This document shows, piece after piece, positions 14,735 through 16,524 of a stretch of 16,524 nt of DNA. A model generated the notes under the pieces. It did not search any database and was not told the origin of the DNA. It saw nothing but the letters and a program-made list of their open reading frames with translations. Position 1 is the first letter of the stretch. Every line of letters begins with the position of its first letter. The position numbers and the translations under genes were made by a program. This stretch comes from CAZNPH01 sp964574985 (GTDB lineage: Bacteria > Bacteroidota > Bacteroidia > Bacteroidales > SM23-62), in NCBI GenBank assembly GCA_964574985.1, contig CAZNPH010000034.1, forward strand, positions 1 through 16,524, written 5' to 3'.

Positions 14735-14755
14735 TCATTTACCTGAATTATCTCA

Positions 14756-14789
14756 ATTTTTCACATTTCTCAGGTTTTTCACATTTCTC
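14756..14789. repeat. Short tandem repeat, 16-nt unit, 18-nt period
   Basis: TTTTTCACATTTCTCA occurs at 14756-14771 and 14774-14789, two perfect copies separated by 2 nt, in non-coding DNA upstream of the T9SS gene. Confidence 0.7.
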
Positions 14790-14992
14790 ATCAAAACGTA
14801 ATTCCTTGTTTCATGAATTATCAAGCCAGTTTTTCAAGATGAAAAAGCAACCGTGATCATTTAACATCTTTTAATAATTGCCAAAATGTTCAGGCGAAGA
14901 TTCGGCAGAAGCAGGTTTACCTGAGGTAAGAAATTGCTTGCTAAAAATCCTAATTTTTCATACGGTTCTTTTATCATATAAATTTATTGATT

Positions 14993-16524
14993 ATGAAAAA
15001 GTTATCTTTATTAATATTGTTTATTTTATTATATATTCTTGCTTTTGGACAACAGTCTATTACAATCCTTGATCCAAAGGGTAATAAGGAAATTACTGCA
15101 TTGATTTATGAATATGATTCAGAAGAAACAAGTGAGGGAGATTCAATTGCGCAATATTGGATTGATAGTACAGGGGTAAGTGTAAAAAAAGTCGGTTACG
15201 CGGATAATCGATATAATTGCCACGGATATGCGTGGCATATGTCTGAAAACAAAGGGGATACTGTTAATATTCAATATGAGAGGTTTGGTGCTTCGAATCT
15301 TGAAAAATATTGGTCAAATCCTAATCAAAGTTATAAGAGTTGTTCATCTTCAGATGCATCGAAGATTTTTTATGAAAATACGAATGGGAAGCATCATTCT
15401 GCGAAAGCGACTAATCATGAAGATACGGTTATATCAAAATGGGGTAATGGAGGATTATATAAGCATGAAAAAAAAGACTGTCCATATTATTTTGGCACAA
15501 ATGAAACTGAACTTAAATATTATAAACTTAATCCAAAGATTATAGGTTCAACATCAAATCTATACATTAACGATAACAGGCAATTTACGCATGATATTGA
15601 TAGTCTTGATGTAGGTTGTGCCTGGAGTAAGAATTCGGTATTAGATACGGTAAGTGGACAAAAGAGCGATACATTCACAGTAAAAGGGAAATATTGCGGG
15701 CAGGCAGATATTGATCTTGAGGTTGAAACACCTTCAGAGTCTGTTGTAAATGCTGTTCAAAAAAATTTTTCTGTTGAATTGAACACAAGCGAAGTTGAGA
15801 TCTCTGGTGACGACCTGGTATGTTATCCTGCGTATTCGACATATTCTCTTAGTAGTTCTTTAAATCATTTGGATCGTACGTGGAGTCACTCAGTTAATAT
15901 GGAAACAACTTCATCTTCCACGGATATTACTTACACAGTAAGAGCATTATCCGGAGATACATGTGGTCCGGGGGAAATTCAAGTGGAGATCGGAAACGGA
16001 TGTAATCATGAAGAAGAAAAAGATGTTAAGGTATACAGGCCCTGTGAAAATGATGTCGATATCACCAGCTCAGGTGGAGGATGTATGTACCCTGATTCAT
16101 ATTATTATGTTACTGCAAGCTTTCCCGGTGGCTATCAACTTACAGATTATGATTGGTATATCACGGGAGGAACAATTTTATCAGGGCAGGGCACCACTCA
16201 GATATATATTCGAACGGCAAAATCATGGTATAGCGGTACCTGGGTAGGTGTCAAGCCATATAATTCCTGTTGTGAAACCGGGCTTTACATGTACAACAGA
16301 TTATGGTATCCCTGTGGGCGAGGCTTTATGATGATCCCCAATCCGGCAGATGAAAGTGTTGAAATAAAACTAAACGATGAAATGGTGAAAGATCTCAAAG
16401 GGGTAACACTGGTAGTTCGCAGTAGCTACGGAACAACGATGTACAATAAAAATCTTACATCTACGGCAACCATGATATCAACTTCTGACTGGGACGGGGG
16501 GATTTACTTTGTAGAACTGTGGTC
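14993..16524 (+). CDS. T9SS-secreted protein with putative cysteine-hydrolase-like and PKD-like domains (3' end cut by the window)
   Basis: An open frame from ATG 14993 to the window edge, 510 codons without a stop. Signal peptide MKKLSLLILFILLYILAFGQ (cleavage near residue 20). Residues 70-170 contain YNCHGYAW (Cys76, His77), KHHSA (His134/His135), ISKWGNGG and KHEKKDCPY. This Cys-then-His layout recalls NlpC/P60- or CHAP-like cysteine hydrolases, so a peptidase or amidase activity is possible but not demonstrated. The middle (about 175-345) is beta-rich with many cysteines. About 350-415 resembles a PKD-like domain (DYDWYITGGTILSGQGTTQI). From about 440, MMIPNPADESVEIKL, VVRSSYGTTMYNK and DGGIYFVELW form a T9SS type A sorting domain lacking only its last strand, so only some 10-20 residues are likely missing. 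The 5' two thirds are clearly richer in A+T than the housekeeping genes, suggesting acquisition by transfer or an unusual evolutionary history. Confidence 0.8.
   Translation, partial: MKKLSLLILFILLYILAFGQQSITILDPKGNKEITALIYEYDSEETSEGDSIAQYWIDSTGVSVKKVGYADNRYNCHGYAWHMSENKGDTVNIQYERFGASNLEKYWSNPNQSYKSCSSSDASKIFYENTNGKHHSAKATNHEDTVISKWGNGGLYKHEKKDCPYYFGTNETELKYYKLNPKIIGSTSNLYINDNRQFTHDIDSLDVGCAWSKNSVLDTVSGQKSDTFTVKGKYCGQADIDLEVETPSESVVNAVQKNFSVELNTSEVEISGDDLVCYPAYSTYSLSSSLNHLDRTWSHSVNMETTSSSTDITYTVRALSGDTCGPGEIQVEIGNGCNHEEEKDVKVYRPCENDVDITSSGGGCMYPDSYYYVTASFPGGYQLTDYDWYITGGTILSGQGTTQIYIRTAKSWYSGTWVGVKPYNSCCETGLYMYNRLWYPCGRGFMMIPNPADESVEIKLNDEMVKDLKGVTLVVRSSYGTTMYNKNLTSTATMISTSDWDGGIYFVELW

Larger units (their letters stand above)
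14340..14992. other. About 650 nt without a recognisable gene
   Basis: The stretch separates the housekeeping block from the AT-rich T9SS gene. 14340-14600 is AT-rich with short inverted repeats (for example CCTTAA/TTAAGG at 14482-14500). 14604-14735 is a GC-rich island listed separately. 14756-14789 is a short tandem repeat. 14912-14923 is CAGGTTTACCTG, a 12-nt inverted repeat. A 57-codon open frame (14573-14746, plus, beginning MMIVQTLWFFVAGHPQAVHV) spans the island, but I recognise no family and do not call it a gene. No tRNA was seen. A weak promoter candidate for the next gene is TTG at 14938-14940 and TACGGTTC at 14961-14968. Confidence 0.5.

Noticed and set aside
14573..14746. 57-codon frame MMIVQTLWFFVAGHPQAVHV and onward
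   Set aside because: No recognisable family, no clear promoter, and it covers the inverted-repeat island; kept as a note in the spacer entry only.
14756..14789. Possible CRISPR array from the two direct repeats
   Set aside because: Only two copies with a 2-nt spacer and no further units, so it is a simple tandem duplication.
15228..15545. Plus-strand frame of 105 codons inside the terminal gene
   Set aside because: It is in a different frame from the 510-codon reading frame that carries signal peptide, PKD-like and T9SS features; its translation is a run of basic and Ile residues typical of an AT-rich shadow.

Overview
The window looks like a stretch of a Bacteroidota chromosome, most likely a marine or anaerobic Bacteroidales/Marinilabiliales-type bacterium, probably from a draft or metagenome assembly because it contains a 100-N scaffold gap. 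The indications are: a TonB-dependent receptor with an N-terminal carboxypeptidase-regulatory-like domain; two proteins with type IX secretion system (T9SS) C-terminal sorting domains; a DUF2851 protein; a TPR lipoprotein of Bacteroidota style; and promoters that fit the Bacteroidota -33/-7 pattern (TTTG, about 19 nt, TAnnTTTG) rather than -35/-10. No species can be named from the sequence alone.

Layout. (1) 1-221: no gene; a 49-nt-spaced inverted repeat and a strong terminator for the gene to its right. (2) 222-5121, minus strand: an outer-membrane and surface pair, made of a 957-residue TonB-dependent receptor followed by a secreted beta-helix-like protein built of tandem 435-residue modules and ending in a T9SS sorting domain. 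The second module is interrupted by the scaffold gap. (3) 5335-6522, minus: sucC (succinyl-CoA synthetase beta) without sucD beside it. (4) 6600-7154, plus: a SpoU/TrmH RNA 2'-O-methyltransferase, closed by a terminator, then a bidirectional terminator shared with the converging gene. (5) 7242-8957, minus: a lipoprotein with an OmpA-like core and TPR repeats. (6) 9054-11575, minus: pnp (PNPase), translationally coupled to a strikingly short deoxynucleoside-kinase homologue. (7) 11653-11922, minus: rpsO with a good promoter and its own terminator. (8) 12010-14305, minus: a two-TM potassium channel with RCK domain, overlapped by the upstream DUF2851 gene. (9) 14306-14992: about 690 nt without a recognisable gene, holding a GC-rich island of inverted repeats and a short tandem repeat. 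(10) 14993 to the window end, plus: an AT-rich gene, cut by the window edge, for a large secreted protein with a possible cysteine-hydrolase-like N-terminal domain, a PKD-like domain and most of a T9SS sorting domain.

The middle (5.3-14.3 kb) is ordinary housekeeping and RNA metabolism: S15, PNPase, RNA methylation, a TCA-cycle enzyme and ion homeostasis. The two ends are envelope-facing and variable.

The strongest observation concerns the gap at 569-668. Both flanks are identical, for exactly 55 bp each, to the two ends of the adjacent resolved module. Replacing 100 N by the missing part of one module (1134 bp) restores the reading frame between the N-terminal part and the sorting domain. 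The real gene is therefore predicted to encode 978 residues (or 978 plus 435 per extra module) and not two broken pieces. Other points worth a look are the kinase lacking its middle, the terminal T9SS protein, and the structured GC-rich island before it.
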